NCBI GenBank assembly: GCA_045605025.1
Contig: JAZUPE010000034.1
Location: 1 to 24,942 of the forward strand
Reading direction: 5' to 3'
From: SIG598 sp045605025
GTDB lineage: Bacteria; Bacillota; Clostridia; Oscillospirales; Acutalibacteraceae
Length of the DNA: 24,942 nucleotides
This document shows, piece after piece, positions 14,598-23,236 of this stretch. Below the pieces are notes generated by a model. That model was not told the origin of the DNA. It searched no databases and saw nothing but the letters and a program-made list of their open reading frames with translations. How positions within the stretch are numbered: the stretch's first letter is position 1; every line of letters starts with the position of its first letter. The translations under genes were made by a program, and so were the position numbers.

Positions 14598-14870
14598 CTA
14601 TCCGCGAAGGCAGGAACTCACCATTGTTATGACGATTATCCCGATCACCGCCAGCACCAGCGCCGCCACGAGGCTCTTGTGCTCAAAGGTGGCGACACGG
14701 TTGCTTATGCGTCTGAGAGTGCGTTCTGCGCGAACGCCCCACAGCTCCAGCTTTGTCATAGAGGTATCCTTTTCCGGATTCTGCGATACACCCCACTGAC
14801 GCAGGCCGCAGCTTCTGCATATTCCGGTGGCGTAATCTACCTCATGTCCGCATCTTTTGCAGCGCAGCAT
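14598..14870 (-). CDS. Zinc-ribbon protein with C-terminal membrane anchor
   Basis: This 90-aa protein starts MLRCKRCGHEVDYATGICRSCG, a four-cysteine zinc ribbon, and has a hydrophobic helix near residues 66-86 that ends the protein. I take the ATG at 14870, which has GGAGGG four bases upstream. A longer frame from 15116 has no signal and would overlap the preceding gene. It is the last gene of the TIR-LRR operon and is arranged like the gene before it. Such short ribbon-anchor proteins are common in Clostridia; its role is unknown. Confidence 0.75.
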   Translation of the reverse strand: MLRCKRCGHEVDYATGICRSCGLRQWGVSQNPEKDTSMTKLELWGVRAERTLRRISNRVATFEHKSLVAALVLAVIGIIVITMVSSCLRG

Positions 14871-14934
14871 ATTTCCCTCCTGATTCTGTGATGTCCGTGC
14901 GCTGTTGTCCTTCAGCGCGTTTACCTTTTCCGGC

Positions 14935-15426
14935 TTAACCCTCCAGCTGCAGATCGGAACCGGAAACATCTCCCGGTCCGGCTGCATCTTCACCGGATTC
15001 GCTGTCTCCCAGCAGATTGTGCAGCAGTCCGCCTGAACTGCCGGTTCCTGTCTGCGCGGTTTCTCCGGTGTCGCTCTGTGACACCGCCGGCACAGCGCTT
15101 TGCGTGCACCCGTCACACCCGCCGCAGGAACAGCTTACGCAGCCGATCACTGAACCTGCCAGCACAGCAGCGGCTGCAATGACCGCAACGATAAGCAGTT
15201 TGCGTTTTTCCCTGTCAGCCATGATGCCGTCAAGGGTATCGTTAGCCTTCGCCAGAAGCTGATCGCGGTTCTTTTCCCAGTCGCTCTGCCGTGTTCTGCG
15301 ATAAAACTGCTGAGAACGGCTCCGGCGTGGGGATTTTCCCGCGTTTTTGCCCAGCAGCTTTGTCCCGCAGCGGTTGCACACAGCGGTATTGTACGGGCTG
15401 TATGCTCCGCATCTGGGGCAGATCAT
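14935..15426 (-). CDS. Zinc-ribbon membrane protein with Cys cluster
   Basis: This 163-aa protein has an N-terminal double-CX2C zinc ribbon (MICPRCGAYSPYNTAVCNRCG), a basic linker (about 30-75) and a membrane helix near 77-96. A cysteine-rich CVSCSCGGCDGC follows directly after the helix, then a Ser/Gly/Asp-rich tail. The ribbon and the ribosome binding site context (AAGGAGGTCGCC before the ATG) are nearly identical to those of the LRR gene just upstream, so the two genes share ancestry at their 5-prime ends. Here the membrane helix replaces the repeats. Function is unknown. Confidence 0.75.
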   Translation of the reverse strand: MICPRCGAYSPYNTAVCNRCGTKLLGKNAGKSPRRSRSQQFYRRTRQSDWEKNRDQLLAKANDTLDGIMADREKRKLLIVAVIAAAAVLAGSVIGCVSCSCGGCDGCTQSAVPAVSQSDTGETAQTGTGSSGGLLHNLLGDSESGEDAAGPGDVSGSDLQLEG

Positions 15427-15480
15427 GGCAGGCGACCTCCTTTTGGCTTTCAGAATCCCGGTATGGTAATTAACGGCATA

Positions 15481-16855
15481 TCAGCCTTTGATTTTTTTGT
15501 ATTTTATCCCCATTGCCCTGACGGTCTTTCCGAGTCTGGAGAAGATGCCTCCGGGGCCGTAAACGGTGACGTTTTTACAACAATTATCAAATGTATCCGG
15601 ATAAATTTCTATATATTCGTTGAGTATCGTGATCGATTCAAGGCTGTCACAATTCCAGAATACATTCCGCCCCAGACTCTTTACGTTTTCAGGTATAGTA
15701 ATCGATGCAAGGCTGCGGCAAGTCTCAAACACACCATTCCCGATCTCTGTTACGCTGTCAGGGACAGTGAACGAAACAAGGTTGCAGCAGTTCTCAAAAG
15801 CATAGTTACCGATACTGGTTACGGTGTCAGGGATAGTGATCGATTCGACCCTGAGGTAACCCTTGAACGCTTCATCGGGGACGGTTGTTGCTTCTCCCAG
15901 AATAGTGATCGACTTAAGCCCTTGGCACCTCATGAACAGCCGCCAGCCCATTTTCGCCGGGAAATTGTAAAGGTAAATTGAGGCAAGGCTGTCGCATAGA
16001 CTGAACGCTTTATCCATGATGCTTTTTACGCTTCCGGGGATCGTAATGGAAGTGAGGCTGGAACAGCCCGCAAACGCATTATGTTCGATGGTTGTCACTC
16101 CGTCCGGGATAGTCACAGAAGCAAGACTGGTACAATCAGTAAACGCGCTATTCTGGATATGTGTCACTCCACGCGGGATGACAAACGACGTGAGACTGGA
16201 ACATTCCTTGAACACCCCACCCGCGACTTCTGTCACGCTTTCGGGAAAAACAGCCTTCAAACGCATTGAAGCGAATGCTGGTCACGCCTTCGGGAATATT
16301 AATCGAAACGAGGCTGGTACACCTCGAAAAGGCGTAGATTCCAATTTTTCTCACGCTGTCGGGAATAGCGATCGAAGCCAGGCTTGTGCAGCCGGAAAAC
16401 GCCCACTGTTCGATTTTCGTCACACCGCAGGGAATTGCAACCGAAGCCAGGCTTGTGCAGCCGGAAAACGCCCACTGTTCGATTTTCGTCACGCCGCAGG
16501 GAATTGCAATCGAAGTGAGGCTTGTGCAGCCGGAAAACGCCCTTCCCTCGATATCCGTTACACTGTCGGGAACAGTTATCGAAACAAGGCAGGCGCAATC
16601 AGCAAACGCCCATCCCCCTATGCACGTCACTTTCAGCCCGTCAACTGTATCAGGAATATCGTAACTGTCCGCGTTTCCGATGTACTTTTTCAAGGTCATT
16701 CCGCCGTCCTGATTGCTTTCCCACTCGCACTGCAGCGGATCGCTCCGGCGGGCAGACTCTCCCGCGTTTTCACCCTCAAACTTTGTTCCGCAATGGCCGC
16801 ACACGGCGGCAGCGGCATTGTCTGTGATATACTCTCCGCATACGGGGCAGATCAT
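15481..16855 (-). pseudogene. Zinc-ribbon BspA-like LRR gene, frameshifted
   Basis: Two overlapping frames together make one gene. The first part (16855-16148) encodes a zinc ribbon (MICPVCGEYITDNAAAAVCGHCG), a linker ending DGGMTLKKYIGNADSYDIPDT, and 23-residue LRR_5 repeats of the form SLTSIAIPxGVTKIxxxAFSGCT. The second part (16266-15481) continues the same repeats and ends in GGIFSRLGKTVRAMGIKYKKIKG, the same ending as the TIR-LRR protein. The join near 16246-16250 is out of frame: one repeat measures 49 bases and the others 69, so a single 20-base deletion explains it. The ATG has AAGGAGG upstream. The intact product would be about 460 aa. If both halves are made, the first is a truncated but foldable LRR protein. 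Confidence 0.78.
16380..16527 (-). repeat. Near-identical 69-bp tandem LRR repeats
   Basis: The units starting at 16380 and 16449 are 69 bases each and differ at very few positions. They encode the 23-aa unit GVTKIEQWAFSGCTSLASVAIPC. A third, diverging copy begins at 16518. Near-identity at the DNA level indicates a recent duplication inside the LRR array. Confidence 0.85.
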
Positions 16856-16917
16856 GGTCGGCGACCTCCTTTGGGTTCCGGATATTATATGGCGGATAAC
16901 GGCAGATGCCGTCTGTG

Positions 16918-18543
16918 TTAACCTTTGATTTTCTTGTATTTTACCCCACTCTTTCGGGCGGCTTTCCTGACCTTGGAGAAAATGCCGCCGGTACCGTAGA
17001 TGGTAAGGTTTTTGCAGCCCTTAAACGCGTCTGGTCCGATCTCTGTTTCGCTGTTAAGTATGGTGACCGAGGTAAGGCCAGTGCAATGAGCGAACGCCCC
17101 GCCACCGATGTTCGTCACACTGTCCGGAATAGTAATCGAGGGAAGACTGAGGCAGCCATAGAACACTCCATCACCGATGCTTGTCACGCTGTCCGGAATA
17201 GTAACCGAGTTAAGACCGAGGCAGCCATAGAACGCTCTATCACCGATGCTCGTCACGCTGTCCGGAATAGTGATAGCGGTAAGATCGGCGCGGCCCTTGA
17301 ACTCCAGACCGATGATGCTGTTCATGGCGTCAAAAGAATCGGTGTAGCCAGAGAACGCCCAGTCGCAGATTCTCGTCACCCTCCGTCCGTTGACTGTTGC
17401 CGGTATGTCATAACTGCTTGACTTTCCGATGTGTTTTTTCAGGGAAATTCCGCCATCAGGGGCATCTTCCCATCTGCACTGATCAACTATCGCCTTTTCT
17501 GTTGCTTTTTTTGCTGCTTCTTTTTCCAGCCTCTGCCGCTCAGTCTCTGCCGCTTCCTGTGCTCTCAGTCGTTCCTCTTCTATTGCTTTAAGCCGCTCGT
17601 TAATCGCAGCAATCAGCAGCTCATATTCACCGCGCAGTCGCGGTTCAGTGTGACCGAAGCAAGATTCAAACTGCTCTGCCTGTCCACGAAGCTGAATAAA
17701 ATCGTTTTCTCCGGTGCAGCGATCAAAATCATTCCGGAGTTTTTTCATGACTTCTGTCCACTGCTGAGATTTCGCTCCGGTATACTCTGCCGAGGCGAGA
17801 TTGTCGGCACCGGAAGCCACCACATAGGAATAATACTTTGCCGCTTCCCTGAACTGTTCGAGCAACCCGTCATAGCTTTCAGCCGGGAACGCAAAGGCAC
17901 ACATGGCAAGACCCAGCCAGCCGCGGTAATCGGTAGGCTCCTGCTCGGTCATCTGTTTCAGATAGCCCATGGCGCGATTGAAGTCCTCTTTGTTGCCGGA
18001 GCGTCGGAAGTTCATCAGGAACATCTGAGAGTTCTTCCACAGAGTTTCCACAGAGGAATGGCTGACGGCAGAGGGAGTGTTGGTCATAGCGTTTCGGGCA
18101 GCAGCAAGCACCTCAGCGCACACGCTTTCCTGCGTGCCGATATACGCACGGACACTCTGCCGCTGCTCAACATATATCTTTATCGCCTTGTTAAGCAGCA
18201 CCTCGATATCCAGTCCCGGCTCGAGATGCACTGCAACGGTAGGCCTTTTGCAGACACGCGCCTGAGTGGTCTCCAGCGGTATGACCGTGGACTGCGCCAC
18301 CTTTGCCGAAAGGAAAAGCAGTACGGCTTTGCAGTGGGGCTTTTCGATGACGGACATCAGATAGGACTCCCAGTCCACACCAGAGTGCAGTCCCTCGTCG
18401 TACCAGACGTTTATGCCGTTCTCCACCAGATGACGCGCATACACCGCCACCTGCTCGTAATCCTCGCTCTTGTAGCTGATGAAAACAAACTGGTCGGTGC
18501 ATCTTTCCACATCGTATGCTCTGAAGCCGAAATCGGTAGCCAT
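16918..18543 (-). CDS. TIR domain - helical - coiled-coil - BspA-like LRR protein
   Basis: This 541-aa protein is read from the ATG at 18543, which has GGAGGG six bases upstream and a consensus promoter behind it. Residues 18-145 are a TIR domain: QFVFISYKSED at 18-28, NVWYDEGL at 45-52, DW at 57-58, LLFLSAK at 75-81, and Glu91 in PLETTQA placed like the catalytic Glu of TIR NADases. Residues about 165-330 are helical and somewhat TPR-like. A coiled coil (EEERLRAQEAAETERQRLE) lies near 355-380. Then a QCRWEDAPDGGISLKKHIGK linker leads into about five LRR_5 repeats and the GIKYKKIKG-like end. No signal peptide is seen, so it is probably cytoplasmic. TIR enzymes often act in phage defence by depleting NAD, but I infer no specific function here. 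Confidence 0.88.
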   Translation of the reverse strand: MATDFGFRAYDVERCTDQFVFISYKSEDYEQVAVYARHLVENGINVWYDEGLHSGVDWESYLMSVIEKPHCKAVLLFLSAKVAQSTVIPLETTQARVCKRPTVAVHLEPGLDIEVLLNKAIKIYVEQRQSVRAYIGTQESVCAEVLAAARNAMTNTPSAVSHSSVETLWKNSQMFLMNFRRSGNKEDFNRAMGYLKQMTEQEPTDYRGWLGLAMCAFAFPAESYDGLLEQFREAAKYYSYVVASGADNLASAEYTGAKSQQWTEVMKKLRNDFDRCTGENDFIQLRGQAEQFESCFGHTEPRLRGEYELLIAAINERLKAIEEERLRAQEAAETERQRLEKEAAKKATEKAIVDQCRWEDAPDGGISLKKHIGKSSSYDIPATVNGRRVTRICDWAFSGYTDSFDAMNSIIGLEFKGRADLTAITIPDSVTSIGDRAFYGCLGLNSVTIPDSVTSIGDGVFYGCLSLPSITIPDSVTNIGGGAFAHCTGLTSVTILNSETEIGPDAFKGCKNLTIYGTGGIFSKVRKAARKSGVKYKKIKG

Positions 18544-18579
18544 GTCTGTCCCTCCGTTTTGTATCGATTTGTTTACATT

Positions 18580-18608
18580 ATTATACCCTACCTCCCGTTT
18601 TCCGTCAA
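18580..18608 (-). promoter_or_regulatory. Promoter of the TIR-LRR / zinc-ribbon operon
   Basis: Minus strand TTGACG, 17 bases, TATAAT, about 37 bases before the ATG at 18543. No promoter is evident in the short gaps between the following genes (16856-16917, 15427-15480, 14871-14934), so all four probably share it. Confidence 0.88.
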
Positions 18609-18667
18609 TACGCCTGCTCTTGCTACAGCCGTGGCAATTTGTATATATTTTGTAACCGCCGCAATTA

Positions 18668-18696
18668 TTGACAGCAATGGAAAAACATGGTAACAT
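18668..18696 (+). promoter_or_regulatory. Promoter of the riboswitch - P-type ATPase unit
   Basis: TTGACA, 17 bases, TAACAT. The start point would fall near 18703, just ahead of the riboswitch aptamer. It diverges from the TIR-LRR promoter 60 bases away. Confidence 0.75.
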
Positions 18697-18708
18697 AAGA
18701 ATATTACA

Positions 18709-18800
18709 ATGAGGGAGTAGTCTGCCGCGGCGCAAGTCGTGTGCGGCAAGTCAACAACACGGTGGAAACGCCCTGGCTTGCCTTAATGGACCAGACTCAT
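18709..18800 (+). promoter_or_regulatory. yybP-ykoY (Mn2+) riboswitch aptamer
   Basis: Conserved yybP-ykoY features are visible: GGGAGTAG after the 5-prime strand of P1, a GTCAACAACACGGTGGAAACGCC hairpin with the GGAAAC loop, and the closing GACTCAT. P1 pairs ATGAG (18709-18713) with CTCAT (18796-18800). These elements sense Mn2+ and commonly precede P-type ATPases, such as S. pneumoniae MgtA and L. lactis YoaB, or membrane exporters. The P-type ATPase directly downstream fits that association. Metal specificity in this organism is inferred. Confidence 0.88.
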
Positions 18801-18833
18801 GCACGGCAATCCGGCCGTACATGGGCTTTTTTT
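18798..18833 (+). terminator. Riboswitch expression platform, intrinsic terminator
   Basis: CATGCACGGC (18798-18807) pairs with GCCGTACATG (18814-18823), one mismatch, followed by seven T. Its first three bases belong to the 3-prime strand of P1. Ligand-bound aptamer and terminator therefore exclude each other, so Mn2+ should switch the gene on. Confidence 0.85.
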
Positions 18834-18913
18834 ATGTGTTTTTCGCACTTTACGCAACCCTGCGGCGGCTGCCGCACATAATAAACTGTATTCTATTAAC
18901 CGGAGGAATCGAA

Positions 18914-21565
18914 ATGACTGACAGTCAAAAGAAGCTTCTCGCTTCGCTGGAAACCGACACCACCATCGGTCTGAGCACGGTGGAGGCCGCCGACCGTCTG
19001 GCGCAGGACGGACCCAACCAGCTTGCTCAGAAGAAGAAAAAGACCCTGCTGGTGCGCTTCCTTGAACAGTTCAAGGACGTAATGATCATCATCCTGCTCA
19101 TCGCGGCGGCTGTTTCCTTTGCCGTTGCCATCAAGGAGGGTCACGCCAAGGAGTTCTTCGAACCGGTGCTTATTCTGCTCATTGTCGTGCTCAACGCCGT
19201 CATCGGCGTGGCTCAGGAGAGCAAGGCTGAAAAGGCTCTGGAGGCCCTGCAGAACATGTCCAGCCCCCACGCCCGCGTCATCCGTGACGGCAAGGAGCAG
19301 GTCATTGACTCCTCCGCTCTGGTTCGCGGCGATGTTGTCCTGCTGGAGGCAGGCGACTTCGTCCCCGCCGACGCAATGCTCATCAGCAGCGCCAGCCTCA
19401 AGTGTGAGGAAGCCGCGCTGACCGGTGAATCGGTTCCCTCCGAAAAGGACGCCGACGCCGAAGTGCCCGAGGGTGCTCCTCTGGGCGACCGCGTCAACAT
19501 GGTCTACTCCGGCTGCTCGGTCACTTACGGCCGCGGCGTTGCAGTGGTTACCGCCACCGGCATGAACACCGAGATGGGCAAGATCGCAGGTCTGCTCAAC
19601 GACGAAAAAGAAACCGCCACTCCGCTGCAGCTCAAGCTGGCTGAAATGGGCAAGTATCTCGGCTTTGTGGCTCTTGCCGCCTGTGCCGTGGTCTTTGTGG
19701 TTGATTATCTCATCAACAAAAATGCGCTCCTCGACACCTTCATGACTGCCGTTTCCCTCGCGGTCTCCGCAATCCCCGAGGGTCTGCCCGCCATCGTCAC
19801 CGTTGTTCTCTCCATCGGCGTGCAGCGTATGGTCAAGCGCAACGCCATCATCCGCAGCCTGCCCGCCGTTGAAACTCTGGGCAGCGCTTCCATCATCTGC
19901 TCGGACAAAACCGGTACCCTCACCCAGAACAAGATGACCCTTGTTCGCGCCTACAGCGACGAAACCGGCGAGGACAGCGAGATCAGCGAAAACAACTCCG
20001 AAGCCATACGCAAGCTGCTGCGCTGCGGCGCTCTGTGCTGTGACGGCTCGGTCCTGTTCAACATTGACGGCAGCGAAACTCACATCGGTGACCCCACCGA
20101 GACCAGCATCGTGCTCGCCGCCCACAAAAACGGCATGACCAAGGAAGCTCTCAACGAGCAGTATCCCCGTGCCGCCGAAATCCCCTTTGATTCCGACCGC
20201 AAGATGATGACCACCATCCATGAGATGGACGGCAAAATCATCGCTGTCACCAAGGGTGCCTTCGATTCCATCGCCCCCCGCTGCACCAGCGGCAACGTAA
20301 AGAAGGCTTCCGATCTCAACAACGAAATGAGCACCAAGGCTCTGCGCGTTATCACCATCGCCTACCGCGAGCTGCCCTCCGTGCCCGTGGCTCCCACCTC
20401 CGACGAGATTGAGCGCGACTTGACTCTGCTGGGTCTTGTCGGCATGATCGATCCTCCCCGTCCCGAGGCGAAGGAAGCCGTTTCCGTCTGCCGTCAGGCC
20501 GGCATCAAGCCGGTCATGATCACCGGCGACCACGTTGTCACCGCTCCCGCCATCGCAAAGGAAATCGGCATCATGGAAGATTGCGACCGCGCCCTGACCG
20601 GTGCCGAGCTTGCTCAGATTTCCGACGAGGAACTGATTGCTCAGGTCCCCGAAGTATCCGTCTTTGCCCGAGTTTCCCCCGAGGATAAGATCCGCATCGT
20701 CAAGGCCTGGCAGGCTCACGATCAGATCGTTTCCATGACCGGTGACGGCGTCAACGACGCTCCCGCCCTTAAGGCCGCGGACATCGGCTGCGCCATGGGC
20801 ATCACCGGCACCGACGTTGCCAAGGGTGCCGCTGACATGACCCTCACCGATGACAACTTCGCCACCATCGTCAAGGCTGTCCGCGAAGGCCGCGGCATCT
20901 ACGACAACATCCGCAAGGTGGTCAGCTATCTGCTGGCAACCAACGTGGCGGAAATCCTCACCGTTTTCTTCATCACGCTCATCTTCGCCATGCCTCCCCT
21001 GCTGCCCATGCAGCTGCTGTGGATCAACCTTGTCACCGACAGTCTGCCCGCCATCGCGCTGGGCATGGAGCCTGTTGAGGACGGCGTAATGAACCGCAAA
21101 CCCCGCCCCAAAACCGAAAGCATCTTCGCCCACGGCCTGGGTCTGCGCATCGCCCTGCAGGGTGCCCTGTTCGCTGTTCTGACCATGATCGCCTTTGCCA
21201 TCGGCCGTTTCGGTCTGGGCTACGAGGGCGAAATGGCCGCCTCTGCCGGTCAGACCCTTGCCTTTATCACTCTGGGCTTCATTCAGTGTTTCCATTCCTT
21301 CAGCATGCGTTCCAACCATTCCCTGTTCAAGATCGGTCTGCTGACTAACAAGACGCTGAACAAGGCGTTCCTTGCTTCTTCGCTGATGATGATCGCTGTG
21401 TGCTTCATTCCCCCGCTGTCCACCATCTTCGGACTTATCAACTTCTATAACAGCGAGTGGTGGGTATATCTGGTTGCCCTTGGTCTTGCGTTCATCCCCG
21501 TACCCCTCATGGAACTGGACAAGCGCTACGGACTTATTCACAGACAGGAAGAGGACGCAGACTGA
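18914..21565 (+). CDS. P2-type cation-transporting ATPase, probable Mn2+/Ca2+ exporter
   Basis: This 883-aa pump starts at the ATG at 18914, with GGAGG at 18902-18906. The order is as in SERCA/YloB proteins: N-terminal cation domain, TGES at 170-173, M4 PEGLP with Glu289, phosphorylated Asp331 in DKTGT, TGDGVNDAP from 609, then C-terminal helices. Metal-site residues Asn677, Glu680 (M5), Asn705 and Asp709 (M6) match SERCA Asn768, Glu771, Asn796 and Asp800 in spacing, so both halves of the site look intact. It pumps cations out of the cytoplasm. The Mn2+ riboswitch upstream argues for Mn2+ efflux as a major job; Ca2+ transport is equally compatible with the residues. It is monocistronic and ends in a strong terminator. 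Confidence 0.95.
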   Translation: MTDSQKKLLASLETDTTIGLSTVEAADRLAQDGPNQLAQKKKKTLLVRFLEQFKDVMIIILLIAAAVSFAVAIKEGHAKEFFEPVLILLIVVLNAVIGVAQESKAEKALEALQNMSSPHARVIRDGKEQVIDSSALVRGDVVLLEAGDFVPADAMLISSASLKCEEAALTGESVPSEKDADAEVPEGAPLGDRVNMVYSGCSVTYGRGVAVVTATGMNTEMGKIAGLLNDEKETATPLQLKLAEMGKYLGFVALAACAVVFVVDYLINKNALLDTFMTAVSLAVSAIPEGLPAIVTVVLSIGVQRMVKRNAIIRSLPAVETLGSASIICSDKTGTLTQNKMTLVRAYSDETGEDSEISENNSEAIRKLLRCGALCCDGSVLFNIDGSETHIGDPTETSIVLAAHKNGMTKEALNEQYPRAAEIPFDSDRKMMTTIHEMDGKIIAVTKGAFDSIAPRCTSGNVKKASDLNNEMSTKALRVITIAYRELPSVPVAPTSDEIERDLTLLGLVGMIDPPRPEAKEAVSVCRQAGIKPVMITGDHVVTAPAIAKEIGIMEDCDRALTGAELAQISDEELIAQVPEVSVFARVSPEDKIRIVKAWQAHDQIVSMTGDGVNDAPALKAADIGCAMGITGTDVAKGAADMTLTDDNFATIVKAVREGRGIYDNIRKVVSYLLATNVAEILTVFFITLIFAMPPLLPMQLLWINLVTDSLPAIALGMEPVEDGVMNRKPRPKTESIFAHGLGLRIALQGALFAVLTMIAFAIGRFGLGYEGEMAASAGQTLAFITLGFIQCFHSFSMRSNHSLFKIGLLTNKTLNKAFLASSLMMIAVCFIPPLSTIFGLINFYNSEWWVYLVALGLAFIPVPLMELDKRYGLIHRQEEDAD

Positions 21566-21616
21566 TTTTCTATCAGGTATCTGAGATATCGTTAACTGCA
21601 ATACTATCTAAAAAAG

Positions 21617-21654
21617 CAGGAGACCGGCACGAATTTTGCCGGTCTCCTGTTTTT
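21617..21654. terminator. Bidirectional rho-independent terminator
   Basis: CAGGAGACCGGCA (21617-21629) and TGCCGGTCTCCTG (21637-21649) form a perfect 13-bp stem. Five T follow it on the plus strand, and a run of A precedes it (21610-21615), giving a U tract on the minus strand. It therefore serves both the ATPase and the convergent peptidase gene. Confidence 0.92.
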
Positions 21655-21718
21655 ATACGATTGTCGTTTCGCGTGTTATGCGCCACCGTGGCAGGCGCCG
21701 CATACAGCATTATCGGGT

Positions 21719-23062
21719 TTACGGAGCATATTCAAAAACCTTGCGCAATCCCGTTCCCTCTGCTTCATGCAGCGCAGGGTCCAGTTCGGTAAGGGTGTAG
21801 TGCATCGCGTCGCAATTATGGCTGAAATAATACCCCCAGCCAAAGCCTGCGCGGTAGAACGCCAGTTCGTACAGGAGATAGTTCTGTATCTCTCTCGGAA
21901 CTCCGCTCACATACTCCGTCGATTGTCCTGTGTAGCTGAAATCGTAATATGTGATTCCGTCCTCGGTTTTCAGGCCGTTGTATGTCAGGTTCTCCGACAC
22001 CTCACGGCGGATGATCTCCCAGTTTTTCTTGTTAAGTGTATTGGGGGATGTATACGCATTGAGATCCATTGCCGTTCCGAAGGAATGATGGCTGATGTAA
22101 TTATCGTTGCGAACCAGCCGCGGCACAAATGCCCCGGCAAACTCCTCTACCATGCTGGAAAGCGGAATGACACCGCTGTCACGCCCGTTGCCCTGAACAC
22201 GGATATACGAACTGTTTATGTACTCCTCCGCCCTATTGAGATAAGGCTCCGTGTCCACATGGATGAATCCCAGCTCGCCGAACAGCTCGACCTTTTTCAG
22301 ATAGGTTTCGCGCCATTCTTTTTCTATAGAAATTCTCCGATCTTCCTCAGAAACACTATACCCGAACATGAACCGTTCGTAATCCCCTCCGAAGAATTCC
22401 AGAGCGTACGCATAATTACCGCGGAACTCTGCTGGGGTCAGACGCTTTTTTTCGAGCCAGTCGATCTTAAAGCTGCCGGTATACAGAACCTTTTCTTCCT
22501 GCGAATTTTTCGCGGAAAGCGTAAAGGTGTATGCACCTTTTTTCAGTTCCGCCATGTCGACTCGCTTATCCAGTGATTTTCCCGAAAGCTCGTTGTCCGC
22601 GGAATCAAGGGCGCATGTCAGCACATTCTTCGCAGGATCATATTCGCATTCATATGTGTGAATCTCTGACTTATCGGTATTCTGGATCACCGCGGTAATC
22701 GATTCTATCGGATATTTTGATTCGACGGTTCCTCTGACCGGATAATCGCAGTAAAACTGAACATTCAACTGCTCCCAGGGAAGCGGACAGTTCGGATCCT
22801 GTATGAACACCAGATCTTCCTTCTGCTGTTCAGGCTTTTCCTGATTCTGAGCATCTGAATCGGTTACAGTATCTCCTGCGGAGACATAGTCCGTATATGC
22901 TTCATCCGGAGCAGTCTGAGATACTTCAGCGACATTATCACCTGTCACATAAGCATCATTATCCGTATCTGTCGATACACCGGGCAAACCGATGCCCACA
23001 GCTACGGCAATGTTAATCACCAACAGCAAACCGGCAAACAGCCATAGTCCATATTTCCTCAT
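21719..23062 (-). CDS. M15-family (VanY-like) peptidase, membrane anchored
   Basis: I start this 447-aa protein at the ATG at 23062, preceded by GAGGAGAGGG; it begins MRKYGLWLFAGLLLVINIAVAVGI, a single N-terminal helix with no lipobox. A Ser/Thr/Asp-rich spacer (about 25-85) follows, then a beta-rich region that looks Ig-like. The C-terminal domain carries SHHSFGTAMD near residue 325 (His-X6-Asp) and DAMHYTL near 420, the zinc-ligand pattern of M15 D-Ala-D-Ala or L,D-carboxypeptidases. It probably trims peptidoglycan stem peptides outside the cell. A longer frame upstream lacks a ribosome binding site. The first two His of SHHS make the precise ligand uncertain. Confidence 0.83.
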   Translation of the reverse strand: MRKYGLWLFAGLLLVINIAVAVGIGLPGVSTDTDNDAYVTGDNVAEVSQTAPDEAYTDYVSAGDTVTDSDAQNQEKPEQQKEDLVFIQDPNCPLPWEQLNVQFYCDYPVRGTVESKYPIESITAVIQNTDKSEIHTYECEYDPAKNVLTCALDSADNELSGKSLDKRVDMAELKKGAYTFTLSAKNSQEEKVLYTGSFKIDWLEKKRLTPAEFRGNYAYALEFFGGDYERFMFGYSVSEEDRRISIEKEWRETYLKKVELFGELGFIHVDTEPYLNRAEEYINSSYIRVQGNGRDSGVIPLSSMVEEFAGAFVPRLVRNDNYISHHSFGTAMDLNAYTSPNTLNKKNWEIIRREVSENLTYNGLKTEDGITYYDFSYTGQSTEYVSGVPREIQNYLLYELAFYRAGFGWGYYFSHNCDAMHYTLTELDPALHEAEGTGLRKVFEYAP

Positions 23063-23168
23063 TGTCCCTCTCCTCGAAAAAACCACAAGAAAGCGCGTAA
23101 TCAAAGTAACAGGCGAAAGCTGACGCACACGCATAACTCACCGTAACTTCCGCCATATTTCCAACCAA

Positions 23169-23197
23169 ATCATACATATGAAAATTTAGAATGTCAA
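23169..23197 (-). promoter_or_regulatory. Promoter of the M15 peptidase gene
   Basis: Minus strand TTGACA, 17 bases, TATGAT. It predicts a leader of about 100 bases before the ATG at 23062. I see no riboswitch in that leader. Confidence 0.82.
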
Positions 23198-23236
23198 GAA
23201 CATTAAATCCTTACGATTAACAATTAGTAAATTTTC

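Noticed and set aside
18896..21601. 901-codon minus-strand frame opposite the P-type ATPase
   Set aside because: Exact antisense of a gene with all catalytic motifs; the Gly/Asp/His-rich product matches no family.
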